Positions 37,012 through 37,191 of a stretch of 37,191 nucleotides of DNA are shown in pieces; positions within the stretch are counted from its first letter, which is position 1; every line of letters starts with the position of its first letter. The DNA comes from a virus. Where the stretch lies: positions 1-37,191 of IMG/VR virus record IMGVR_UViG_3300042311_000159; one strand, written 5' to 3'. Made by a program: the position numbers and the translations under genes. Below the pieces are notes generated by a model. That model searched no databases and had not been told where the DNA came from. It saw only the letters and a list, made by a program, of their open reading frames with translations.

Positions 37012-37165
37012 TATTTTTATTTTTATAAGTTTCTATTGTTTTTAAAACTGTATAAAATATAGAAGCAATTAATAGAATTATTTTTAAAGCGTTTTCTATG
37101 TTAGAGAAACTTAAAGCCATTGTTATAGTATTTAAAAAATACAATTTTAAATCGTTATTAGACAT
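36998..37165 (-). CDS. Small membrane protein of the lysis cassette, 55 aa (right version)
   Basis: It begins MSNNDLKLYFLNT, the same as 5489-5656 over its first two thirds, then departs: VLKTIETYKNKNNEKN replaces VLKIIETYKNKKDENK. The stop overlaps the amidase start. The membrane segment is near residues 27-46. Holin partner or antiholin; the change of C-terminus marks the crossover between the two lysis cassettes. Confidence 0.65.
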   Translation of the reverse strand: MSNNDLKLYFLNTITMALSFSNIENALKIILLIASIFYTVLKTIETYKNKNNEKN

Positions 37166-37191
37166 TTTTACTTTTCATTAAACGTTCAACA
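37065..37191. repeat. Copy 2 of exact 127-bp direct repeat (window end)
   Basis: Identical to 5556-5682. The window stops exactly where copy 2 stops, inside the holin gene. That is what an assembler leaves when a contig ends at a branching k-mer of 127. Confidence 0.9.
37158..37191 (-). CDS. C-terminal end of holin (cut by window edge)
   Basis: The last ten codons (VERLMKSKNV) and stop of the holin gene, the same as in 5649-5843. The remainder would be supplied by joining to 5683 onward, which supports closing the circle at this point. Confidence 0.8.
   Translation of the reverse strand, partial: VERLMKSKNV

Noticed and set aside
37065-37191. Biological terminal redundancy of a linear phage genome
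   Set aside because: The matching copy is 5.5 kb inside the window, not at the other end, and the length is exactly a common k-mer size. An assembly junction explains it better.
1-37191. Integrated prophage or temperate lifestyle
   Set aside because: No integrase, excisionase, attachment-site repeat or host gene was seen. The small HTH protein alone is not enough.
1-37191. tRNA or rRNA genes
   Set aside because: No cloverleaf with CCA-type acceptor or conserved T-loop was found; GC-richer short segments are all terminators or the candidate RNA.

Overview
The window reads as a tailed-phage (siphovirus) contig from a host in the Flavobacteriia (Bacteroidota). The DNA is very AT-rich, and every convincing protein gene lies on the minus strand, in tight, often overlapping, runs. 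Promoters resemble the Bacteroidota -33 TTTG / -7 TAnnTTTG type, start codons lack Shine-Dalgarno sequences, and one phage lipoprotein carries a Flavobacteriia-type surface-export signal. I see no integrase, tRNA, CRISPR array or insertion sequence.

The most important structural observation is that the last 127 bases (37065-37191) are identical to 5556-5682, and sequence similarity decays just outside that block. 127 is a standard assembler k-mer length, so the right end is probably an assembly junction. Joining 37191 to 5683 closes a circle of 31,509 bp that looks like a complete phage ('right-module phage'). Bases 1-5555 then look like the lysis/replication/early arm of a related co-occurring phage ('left module'). 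The two arms run in parallel: holin pair, endolysin, spanin-like protein(s), SSB-like proteins with DDLPF tails, a RecA-fold replication ATPase, a NinG-like nuclease and a sigma-like factor.

Layout, in transcription order (right to left on the circle). The early operon starts at a promoter near 36.5 kb: metallophosphoesterase, small conserved proteins, a one-piece spanin-like protein, HTH and small genes, an HNH endonuclease, a putative annealing protein, a DUF3127-type SSB, a candidate structured RNA (30604-30701), a replisome-organiser-like protein, a replication ATPase, NinB-like, a methyltransferase-like protein and NinG-like. A variable stretch follows with a membrane protein and a surface lipoprotein, then a sigma-like factor at 24.2-24.7 kb. 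The structural operon follows: small and large terminase, tail-assembly chaperone with a probable -1 frameshift, tail terminator, neck protein, baseplate/tail proteins, tape measure, XkdF-like protease, coat-associated proteins, major capsid, tail tube, connector, portal, DUF6712 connector, a GIY-YIG endonuclease and a LamG-type fibre. Lysis genes close the circle: two small membrane proteins and, in the two versions, either an M15 peptidase (left) or a T7-lysozyme-like amidase (right).

Non-coding features that deserve attention are a two-hairpin kissing-loop RNA candidate, a back-to-back promoter pair with a likely ~60-nt plus-strand RNA, a repeated 20-bp element upstream of three right-module promoters, and an exact 13-mer in front of four structural-gene starts. 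Function calls rest on reading motifs by eye; no database search was run.
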